Positions 57,901 to 64,000 of a DNA stretch of 64,000 nucleotides are shown here, one piece after another (positions within the stretch are counted from its first letter, which is position 1; the number at the start of each line of letters is the position of its first letter). Under the pieces are notes generated by a model. That model saw only the letters and a list, made by a program, of their open reading frames with translations. It did no database searches and had not been told where the DNA came from. The translations under genes and the position numbers were made by a program. This stretch comes from Escarpia spicata (lineage: Eukaryota; Annelida; Polychaeta; Sabellida; Siboglinidae), in NCBI GenBank assembly GCA_963995525.1, contig OZ023211.1, positions 60,844,487-60,908,486 on the forward strand, in the 5' to 3' direction.

Positions 57901-59350
57901 AAGTGCTTATGCGATGGCGTATAAGAGTGAATTTTCCTAAATCGTTACTGTCCTTGGAGAATACGCTACCATATTTAGCTAGTAATAGCCCCAATGCGAC
58001 TTGTTCTCTAATAGAAATGTTCTTCTTTGCTTTGGTAAACATGTCCTCTAAATGTGGCGGTATTAGTGATTCCACCTCCTTAAGCATAGTGGAGACTTGT
58101 GTCTCGTCTAGGCTGTCATCTGGAATAAGGGATACTGCTATAGGCGATGGTGTCTCATTAATCCTATTTACCTCTTCCCACGAAGGCCCATTATCACCAC
58201 TAGTGTTCCCCATCATTTCAGTACGACTGACCTGTATGCTTTCTCGACAGGACTCTGAGTTAGTATCTAATATGGCATCCATTTCCACAGCCTGGACTAG
58301 TATTTTCCCTCTCTGCAATGTGACTGGTTTGTTGGAATCGTTTATAATCTCCATAATCACGGGTCCAATTCCCCCATTAATTATACAAGATGGGATTATT
58401 AACTCGTCTGTCATTTCCGGTGAAGTAACGTAGACATTGCAAGAAGGGTTAGTGCACTCTACCTTCACATTACCTTTATGTTTTGGGAGAATTACAGCGC
58501 GTTGCGCTACTTGAATTCTACTTATATTGTACTTCACTGCTGGCCCCTTCTTCATCAGGGCATGAACAGTGGTGCCGTCCATTATTACAGTGCTGTTATC
58601 GATATCCACAATACAGTGATGCTTTAACAGAAAATCAAGCCCAAGAATAAAATCATCTGTTATAGGTCCCACAGCCACATCTATGTTGTACTGATTTTGT
58701 TGTATGGTTATTGGGAGTTTCTTGATTAAATAGCACTGCATATACGAGTCGTGTTCTGCATTCTTAATGGTTATGAACTCCGGGGTCATAGTGCACACAT
58801 GTCCTAATGAATCAATAAAGGATTGACTGACCATTGACATTTGGGCGGCAGTGTCTACTACCATGAGCGTATCCTGCCCATAAATTGTGGCTGGTATTAA
58901 CAGTGTGTGGCCTACTGTTGGGCTCAGGTGAGTACTTCTGACTGTCACATGTTCTCCATTATCTTTGTCCTGTTTATTGGACATGTCTAGGAGCTCATTG
59001 CTATTTGGGTGTGTTTGTTGGTCAGTAGTCCAAAGTGCTTCTGTAGCTGTTGTATTTACTTTGACACCTGCCCCAATACTACACAGAGCATCTACTTTAA
59101 CACCTACTCCACCACCATTGTCCTGACTAGTGGACATGCTGGAGGTTGTATTAGCACCTCTGTGCCTTGCCTGGTCAGTCTTCCATTGTGGTGTTGTAGC
59201 CACACTAACGCTCGACTCATTGGTGATACCTACTCCATTATAATTGTCCGAACTGGTGGACATACATGGAGTTGGTCTGTTGTTATTATTGTGTGTTGGT
59301 TGGCCAATACCCCAAAGGGTGGTGGTGGACCCATGGCCAACTGGGTTCAC
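54902..59350 (-). CDS. pol: Pol polyprotein of the gypsy element (protease, RT, RNase H, integrase)
   Basis: The open frame has 1482 codons counted from a GTG at 59350. There is no ATG at its start, and it is open upstream only to a TAA 24 bp before that GTG, overlapping the gag end in the -1 frame, so a gag-pol frameshift or an unusual start is needed. Domains in order: a repetitive N-terminal spacer (1-130), aspartic protease (DTAAQ 166-170), reverse transcriptase (VDYRQLN 542-548, LDMASGYW 577-584, YLDD 640-643), RNase H (DTDAS 787-791, E830, TDHGSL 854-859, NADALS 896-901), integrase zinc finger (H1064, H1071, C1101, C1104), integrase core (D1132, D1192, E1228) and a C-terminal WKGPFVI module (1370-1376). 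The order PR-RT-RH-IN is that of Ty3/gypsy. All catalytic residues are present. No chromodomain was recognised. Confidence 0.96.
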   Translation of the reverse strand: MNPVGHGSTTTLWGIGQPTHNNNNRPTPCMSTSSDNYNGVGITNESSVSVATTPQWKTDQARHRGANTTSSMSTSQDNGGGVGVKVDALCSIGAGVKVNTTATEALWTTDQQTHPNSNELLDMSNKQDKDNGEHVTVRSTHLSPTVGHTLLIPATIYGQDTLMVVDTAAQMSMVSQSFIDSLGHVCTMTPEFITIKNAEHDSYMQCYLIKKLPITIQQNQYNIDVAVGPITDDFILGLDFLLKHHCIVDIDNSTVIMDGTTVHALMKKGPAVKYNISRIQVAQRAVILPKHKGNVKVECTNPSCNVYVTSPEMTDELIIPSCIINGGIGPVIMEIINDSNKPVTLQRGKILVQAVEMDAILDTNSESCRESIQVSRTEMMGNTSGDNGPSWEEVNRINETPSPIAVSLIPDDSLDETQVSTMLKEVESLIPPHLEDMFTKAKKNISIREQVALGLLLAKYGSVFSKDSNDLGKFTLIRHRISTYNEDPVRERLRRTPLKFQSEEEKTLNNMLDAQVIKPSSSEWASAPVLVRKKDGEVRYTVDYRQLNVKTVKDAFPLPLIEECIDNLTGTLWFHTLDMASGYWQIMVDEPDSHKTAFLTKYGLFEHVRMAQGLCNAPATFQRVMHLVLRGLAWNKVLVYLDDVIVLGRSFEESLENLEVVLQRFEVHNLKLKPKKCSLFSTEVRFLGRKVSREGVSVTKDHIQSVLNWPRPMNALQVSKFTGFVNYHREFIQGLSEKMKPLYALTKPKQPFEWTESCETAFQELKHVMTTTPVLAFPNNVDPFILDTDASDVAIGAALYQVQNGIIRPISFASYTLTPIQQRYCTTRKELLAIVMFTRHYKHYLLGREFTIRTDHGSLTWLFRFKHPVGQLGRWLEELSQYSMTIQHRPGVRHSNADALSRIPEEHEICNFYEAGQDLSSLPCGGCTYCTKLHNQWGTFEKEIDYVVPLATRQLNVSSEVNGIMGENKTGPNYMHQYSSQELRKSQMQDTELRPVITWLEGEPPTQNDLQLQGVGTRKLWNNRDRLQIEDGVLYYCWEEETGPHTLKLIVPQSMRQEVLQMIHDNRIGGHWGRDKTFAKLGKSFFWPCMRRDCQLFVDTCAVCHINKVGRPQRAQLLHYQAGIPGERVHLDILGPFTTSESGNKYVLMILDQFTRWLELHALPEQTAEITAKTFFEQWITRYGAPLQVHTDQGRNFDSQLFSALCKLMQVKKTRTTPYRPCSNGQVERQNQMVLSFIRCYLTDKMSQWDEHLATLGMSLRATVNRNTGFTPNMLLLGREVCMPEEILFGLPNVNSMRQSPANYLKDLVEKIRTASVAARNNLRMAQNRQKKDYDTRAPIRERTFDVGDLVYIRNSGTILGQSKKLLPIWKGPFVITKVVSRFLYRIAGRKREYVKHHDKLWVCDDRDIPLWVRRKRQAILNLGGPPTEVTPIDDPLDGVESLFNANQPLIRRELGMTTTQGKVPRITRGGRLINRPCRYDD

Positions 59351-59355
59351 CTTAT

Positions 59356-61299
59356 TTAGTTTGACGGTGGTTTATCCGTCCCATCACTTTTTCTGTTGGA
59401 AGTGGCGGGGAGATCACGAGGAGGACTGATACTTCGGCTGTAATTGTTATCTGGAGGCTGATAATATCTTCCCCGGTTATCATCATGAGGGGAGTTATGA
59501 GTCATATACCGTTCACGAGTATCATCCCGATTATCCTCTCGTGAGGGGTTATGGGTCTTATTTTGCCCACGAATATTATCATCCCTCCCACCATGCCTAC
59601 CGCCATGCTCACGAGTCCTATATCTCCAACGCCGTGCATCCTCCTCCCCGTTATACCTGCCATCACGTTGACTGTCTCGGAAACCCCTTCTACTGTGATG
59701 TCGTTTAGGGCTGCGATACCTGCGACTATCGTCAGAATCCGTGCTATTGGTGCTATTACTGCTATTGCTACGGTGTCTCTGAACCTGACGTTTCACTGGC
59801 GAGTCCCGTCGTGATAGTGTATTCGAGCATTCCCTGGCCAGATGACCCTTGCCTCCGCATTGGAAACAACTCAGGGGAGACGGGGAGCGCCGTCTCTTAT
59901 TGGCACAGTCACGTGACCTGTGACCCTTCCCCCCGCATGTGAAGCAAGTGTCACTTGGTGGGCGTCCCAGGGATATAGTTGACTGCTGTAGCTGTCTCAC
60001 TACACCCTGTACTACCTGGTCAACCAAAGTTGTCTCCTCCGAGCATTTTCCGGTCAAATTGACTGCAGACTCATCGCTGAAGGCAACTTGTCGGTTAGAC
60101 AGGTTACGTCCGCCAAATGTACGCGTTGCACATTGGATGTGCAGTACCGCTTCCACTGCCGTCCTGATTGTTGTCGGGTCACTAAATTTCATGGCTTCCT
60201 GGGCGGCATTCCGATCGCGGATGCCCCGTAGGAAGGCTGTTACTGATAGGTTATCGTACAAGTCCTTGTTCATATCCGGATAAGCCTCCACTGTTAGTGC
60301 ATATACCCTATCTGCGAAGGTATCTAAACTCTCACCCTCCTCGTGTTTTAAAACTGACAACTCTGCTCTGAGAGTTGTCCTAGCGACGGGTCTGGTGTGG
60401 CCATATCTCATACCGAGGTACTCTATGCAATCAGTATAGTCATAGCGTTCGTCTTTGGGTAGGCTTCTATGAGCCGTTAGAGCTGGCCCTCGAAGGCATG
60501 ACACCAATCGTGTCATCTTTTCATTTGGGTCCCAGTTGTAAGCCTCGGCTATGAATTCGAACTGGTGAATCCAGTTATCCCATTCACCTGGTTTCCCATC
60601 AAACTTGTCGATAGTGACATTTCTGTCACTTGGCCTACGAGATATCTCGAGACCATTCCTATTGTCCTGGCGTCGTCGACTGTGGTTGGGACGTTCCATT
60701 GGTTGGTCATCCCCAGGTTCAGTGAAGTACCGATCATGGCTAGATCGTTCGTATTGGTATCGTTGCGGACCATCGTAATCACTGTTGGGGAGGGTGTCTC
60801 TTGTATCGACATGCACCGCTTCCGTTGACAGGGACTTGTGCTCATCGCGATGCTTAGTTTCGCCTATATTCCCCCATGTACAGGGTGTTGGATCTGTTTG
60901 TGCATACTTCGGTCGGGCACCTGAAGAGAACCCGGCACATATTTCCACAACCGGGCCTCTTTCCGGGCCGAACACCTTTGCCTGTAAGGCACGTACGGTT
61001 GCTTCAATTGTGTCCTGTTTGTTTAGTTTCTCAGTTATTTCAAACAACGCTTTCTGCATCGATTCGATGACAGATTCATTCCTGTCAAACCTATCCTCTA
61101 GTTGAGAGAATCTGGCCCCAAGCTTGGTTATGCTGTCGTATATACGCTCTGTTGAGGCTGTACGACTAGGGCTACCAAATTCAAATTCTTCCGTTTGTTT
61201 GACATCCTCTGTAGTTGTTTGATTGTCGATTTCTGAATCGACATTCCCATTACCCTGAGGTTTTTTTTGTCTTCTTGGTGGAGCCATGTTCAGTGGCAT
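59356..61299 (-). CDS. gag: Gag polyprotein of the gypsy element
   Basis: 647 residues, forming the structural shell and RNA-binding component of the intracellular particle. Residues 50-110 look like a coiled coil (REQ/KL heptads). Residues 225-400 are a retrotransposon Gag capsid-type domain (FDGKPGEWDNWIHQFEFIA, then the LRGPAL and EGESLDTFADRVYAL blocks). Two CCHC zinc knuckles follow at 452-465 (CFTCGGKGHRSRDC) and 478-491 (CFQCGGKGHLAREC). The tail 495-620 is rich in Arg and Ser and repeats NR/DDNR-type words. The first ATG is at 61299; a second in-frame ATG lies four codons later. The frame ends in TAA at 59358-59356. The pol frame overlaps the last codons in the -1 frame. Confidence 0.95.
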   Translation of the reverse strand: MPLNMAPPRRQKKPQGNGNVDSEIDNQTTTEDVKQTEEFEFGSPSRTASTERIYDSITKLGARFSQLEDRFDRNESVIESMQKALFEITEKLNKQDTIEATVRALQAKVFGPERGPVVEICAGFSSGARPKYAQTDPTPCTWGNIGETKHRDEHKSLSTEAVHVDTRDTLPNSDYDGPQRYQYERSSHDRYFTEPGDDQPMERPNHSRRRQDNRNGLEISRRPSDRNVTIDKFDGKPGEWDNWIHQFEFIAEAYNWDPNEKMTRLVSCLRGPALTAHRSLPKDERYDYTDCIEYLGMRYGHTRPVARTTLRAELSVLKHEEGESLDTFADRVYALTVEAYPDMNKDLYDNLSVTAFLRGIRDRNAAQEAMKFSDPTTIRTAVEAVLHIQCATRTFGGRNLSNRQVAFSDESAVNLTGKCSEETTLVDQVVQGVVRQLQQSTISLGRPPSDTCFTCGGKGHRSRDCANKRRRSPSPLSCFQCGGKGHLARECSNTLSRRDSPVKRQVQRHRSNSSNSTNSTDSDDSRRYRSPKRHHSRRGFRDSQRDGRYNGEEDARRWRYRTREHGGRHGGRDDNIRGQNKTHNPSREDNRDDTRERYMTHNSPHDDNRGRYYQPPDNNYSRSISPPRDLPATSNRKSDGTDKPPSN

Positions 61300-62195
61300 T
61301 TAGTCTGTCATTATATGGCTATACAGTACGTTTCAACTGTGGATGATATACCCAATTAGTTTAGAAGATGATTATTTTAAAAGACAACTACCGGACAATA
61401 ATTTATGAATGATCAACTATCAATTGTTACCTGTAATAAGGCACAGTGTAACAAAATTCCCCTTCATGCCGTTCTATATAGTTGCAAACGGTGGAACTGA
61501 TATCCTCGACTTATTGACTAATGTCAGCGAGTTATCGTTAACCATCAGCGTTATTTCAACTAGATAACCAGTTTAACGAATGTTGTGTGGAGACAATGAA
61601 TTTAATGTTGGCATACAATGCGAGTGGACAATGCGCTTTGTCCGCGAAGTCACCCGTGTGTAATTGCCAATTGAACAACGCCCTTGTCGCTGTGTGGCGA
61701 GGTACAAGGGAATGTGCGAAGTATTTAATTACAGTCAACTGACATTGCAATATATACAAGCTTCGTAGTCAAAATTTATATGTACTTGGACAACATAAAT
61801 ATAACTTAGTAAATTGTCGTATTCATTGTTCTCCTGGGCGTTACCCGTATAACCAGTTTGCCGTTTTTCCGAATAAGTTTCGGTACAAAAATAGACCGAA
61901 TAAACGAGAACGCGTATAATTTCACACAGTACAGTCGAATTGACGTTTGAAATTATATCGACTTAGTTCCCTCGGTAAACTGGTGGCGTAGTTGTTGTTG
62001 TCATGGGCGTTGCCCCGTATAACAAATTCGTTGTCTTTCCGAATAAATTCAGAAAAAGTTGCACGAATGAACGGAACTGCGCAACAATTCACATAGCATC
62101 GTCAATTTGACGTTTGGAATTTGCGACTTATTTGCCCAAAATGTATCTGAATAACTTTTCACGTTGGCCTACAAAGGCGCGTGGACGTACATATA
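61300..62195 (-). other. Gypsy leader region with imperfect tandem repeat
   Basis: About 0.9 kb of untranslated leader. Two imperfect copies of a roughly 170-bp block (about 61812-61975 and 61985-62150 on the + strand) share GGGCGTT.CCCGTATAAC, CTTTCCGAATAA, CACA.AG and TTGACGTTTG words. Confidence 0.7.
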
Positions 62196-62207
62196 CTTCT
62201 GGTACCA
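62196..62207 (-). promoter_or_regulatory. Primer-binding site of the gypsy element
   Basis: One base after the 5' LTR the minus strand reads TGGTACCAGAAG, beginning with the TGG that pairs with a tRNA CCA end. The primer tRNA was not identified. Confidence 0.65.
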
Positions 62208-62208
62208 A

Positions 62209-62473
62209 TGTGGTAAAGAGCGAACGGGTAATTAGTGGTAACTTACGTGGCTCGCTCTTTATGTTCGGTTGCTGCGTTGTGTTCTGTAGTCGCCGTTGAT
62301 CCTGAGCCAGCACATCGAAGTATGATGTCTTGCTCGGGTGGATCGGTGTGGCGCTCTTGGTATGGGTGTGGTTGGGGTTTATATACAGGGCAGGGGTATT
62401 GGTGTGCAGTGGTGTGTGCGAGGGGTAGTGGGTGGGTGTCGATGAGCAGTGCTACCATCTGGTGACTACCACA
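62209..62473 (-). repeat. 5' LTR of the gypsy element
   Basis: 265 bp, the upstream LTR in the direction of transcription, with the same ends and internal 10-bp inverted repeat as the other LTR. Confidence 0.97.
62378..62385 (-). promoter_or_regulatory. TATA box in the gypsy 5' LTR
   Basis: TATATAAA on the minus strand, well placed inside the LTR to start the genomic transcript. The same motif is in the 3' LTR. Confidence 0.6.
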
Positions 62474-62620
62474 CTATGTATATAGCAAACCTATATCGTA
62501 TCCAGCTACAAAAAGTAACGTGTAAGTGTATAATCTTATAATATCACTAGAATATCGATGTATGAAGGAGGAGTTGTACAATTTATCATAACAACTTAAA
62601 TTTGTCAGCGAATTTCTGTC

Positions 62621-62704
62621 GGTCCTGCTAGCTCATTTGGTAAAGGCGTTGGTTCCTTGGCATTTATCTTGTAATCGGGCGACGCTGGTTCGATCCCAAC
62701 ACCA
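62621..62704 (+). other. tRNA-like sequence (tRNA pseudogene or SINE head) inserted in the foldback arm
   Basis: An A box-like TAGCTCATTTGGTAAAGGC and a B box-like GGTTCGATCCC are spaced as in a tRNA, but the acceptor stem pairs poorly. The matching position in the opposite arm lacks this block, so it was inserted after the inverted repeat formed. I see no clear SINE body behind it. Confidence 0.6.
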
Positions 62705-63590
62705 AACCATTGCTTTTATGGTTTATGTTTTCACCAAGTAATATAAACCAAATAATTTTTATACTACGATGCACTGTGTATAAATATTTTTGTAGTAATT
62801 ATTTATTCGCCACAAAAATGAAAATATGGTAATTATATATAACGATGTTTTTAAATTGTATTTATCCAGAGAGATCACCGTTTGTTTTTACGTATATAAT
62901 TACAATATATTACCGCACAATATATATATATATATATATACATATCTATACAGTTAATACATTCTATATCCATTACATTATATTTGTTTGGATAAATACA
63001 ATTTAGAAACATCGTTATATAATTCCCATATTTAAATTTTTGTGGCGAATAAATAATTACTACAAAAATTAAAAAAATATTTACAAACAGTGCATCATAG
63101 TATAAGAATGATTTGGTTTATATTACTTGGTGAAAACATAAACGTAAACATAGATTTAAATTGTTATGATAAATTGTACAACTCCTCCTTCATACATCGA
63201 TATTCTAGTGATATTATAAGATTATGCACTTATACACGTTACTTTTTGTAGCTGGATACAATATATGTTTCTTATGTGTGTTTACTGGTGTAGATTATCT
63301 CCCGTTGATTGCATCCGATATAATTATTCTAAAAACGAGCCCAAGCTCGGCGAAACCTAGTCGACTTGTAGGCCCATTCGCATTCATTGTTTTGAATAAA
63401 ATTGGATTCATGTGGAACCGTAAGATAACTGCTTGTTCCTCTATGATGACTAGTGTTTGTATTACATCGGAATATCGCATAATAACTAATTTTGACGTCC
63501 GTTTCGATCCAAAAGCTATCCTTGTAAACATGCTCTGAATGTATGGAAAGGGTCGGCCTGATGCGACTATGGGTCATGTGTGAAGTCACA

Positions 63591-64000
63591 TCTCGGCGCG
63601 CCAAAAATATGCATATTCGAAAATGTCCGGATGCACAGCATAAAATGTGGAATTTCTAATTCATTTAATTTTTTTTGGTTTGGTGGACATGGAAATAGAT
63701 AGCAGGATGTAATATAATAGAAATTCAAGCCGTAGATGTTTTTATTCCCTTTAAGCTAGTTTATATGTGCGTGAGTGTGTAATTAGAGTGCGTGCGTCCG
63801 TGCGTGCATTCGTAAGTATGTTGTAAGTATGTAGGCTGCTATATACGATCGACCACCTCAGACCTGGGGTGTTTTGGGAAAACAAATTCTGGATCTGGGT
63901 CCGCCCATGCCTTGTACAAAAACATCAGATCGTTTGTGGAAAAGGCGTAGACCAACAAACGGTGGCGCCTCAACGCGGTGTCTGGACAGTCGCGACTAGG
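63591..64000. other. Flank right of the foldback element, nothing assigned
   Basis: No gene or repeat is supported apart from short GTGC-rich runs near 63780-63820. Confidence 0.4.

Larger units (their letters stand above)
52010..62473 (-). mobile_element. Ty3/gypsy LTR retrotransposon with a TatD-nuclease third ORF (young, near-intact)
   Basis: A complete element of about 10.46 kb. In transcriptional order (minus strand) it has 5' LTR 62473-62209, primer-binding site 62207-62196, leader, gag 61299-59356, pol 59350-54902, ORF3 54896-52642, polypurine tract 52287-52275 and 3' LTR 52274-52010. The LTRs begin TGTGGTA and end TACCACA and appear to differ at one base. The flanks AGGTT and CTATG do not form an obvious target duplication. 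Gag and pol have no stop or frameshift inside them. Confidence 0.95.
51703..63590. mobile_element. Large inverted-repeat (foldback) element, split by the gypsy insertion
   Basis: The + strand at about 51703-52009 matches the reverse complement of about 63285-63590. The + strand at 62485-62880 matches the reverse complement of about 62985-63265. With the gypsy element (52010-62473) removed, these become one pair of arms of about 0.6-0.7 kb around an AT-rich centre (TA run near 62921-62940). The arms have diverged by scattered substitutions. In the left arm a short frame from 51789 (MSYCAIFRCNTNT) has a C-x4-C start and spacing like a THAP finger; the right arm has lost its ATG and first Cys. 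Terminal duplications were not identified. Confidence 0.8.

Noticed and set aside
55017..61105. Plus-strand frames of 60-180 codons across the gypsy element
   Set aside because: Shadows of the gag and pol frames on the opposite strand.

Overview
The window is animal nuclear DNA. It has spliced genes with GT-AG introns, polyadenylation signals, long microsatellites, LTR and non-LTR retrotransposons, hAT elements and tRNA-derived SINEs. Nothing prokaryotic is visible. A secreted TSP1/CBM14/LamG protein resembling molluscan shell-matrix proteins suggests a mollusc or another lophotrochozoan, but this is inference. There is one 200-N assembly gap at 22318-22517.

Layout. 1-1155: 3' end of a decayed Ty3/gypsy element lying in an intron. 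1258-11315 (+): the last eleven exons of a CMTR1-like cap 2'-O-methyltransferase, with a purine minisatellite, an AC tract and a SINE in its introns. 12353-15540 (-): dead CR1-type LINE with esterase, endonuclease and RT parts. 17724-18401 (+): a TMEM86/YhhN-type membrane protein. 21043-21258 (+): two AP-3 delta-like exons without the exons that should lie between them. 23126-35300: a tandem array of a 4.73-kb unit, each unit carrying a non-autonomous hAT element plus 3.03 kb of spacer, ending in an extra 722-bp duplication. 35801-36998 (-): an unrecognised spliced gene with a nonsense codon. 39178-40262: an AT-rich satellite. 42366-44174 (-): a second CR1 copy. 45013-48903 (+): the complete eight-exon secreted matrix-like gene.

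52010-62473 (-): an almost intact, young Ty3/gypsy retrotransposon. Its two 265-bp LTRs appear to differ at one site, and gag (647 aa) and pol (1482 aa) are open. Between pol and the polypurine tract, where an env would sit, it carries a third coding region. That region encodes a protein with a Pro/Thr-rich N-terminus, a basic segment, two zinc fingers and a complete TatD-family metal-dependent nuclease domain with all its metal-binding motifs. Its two reading frames are joined at a C7 run that fits a -1 slippery heptamer. This retrotransposon with a TatD nuclease is the most interesting item in the window. The element sits inside one arm of a large inverted-repeat (foldback) element at 51703-63590.

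The host genes are unrelated to each other in function. The mobile elements dominate the sequence and are nested: gypsy in foldback, hAT in the tandem unit, SINEs in introns and 3' regions.
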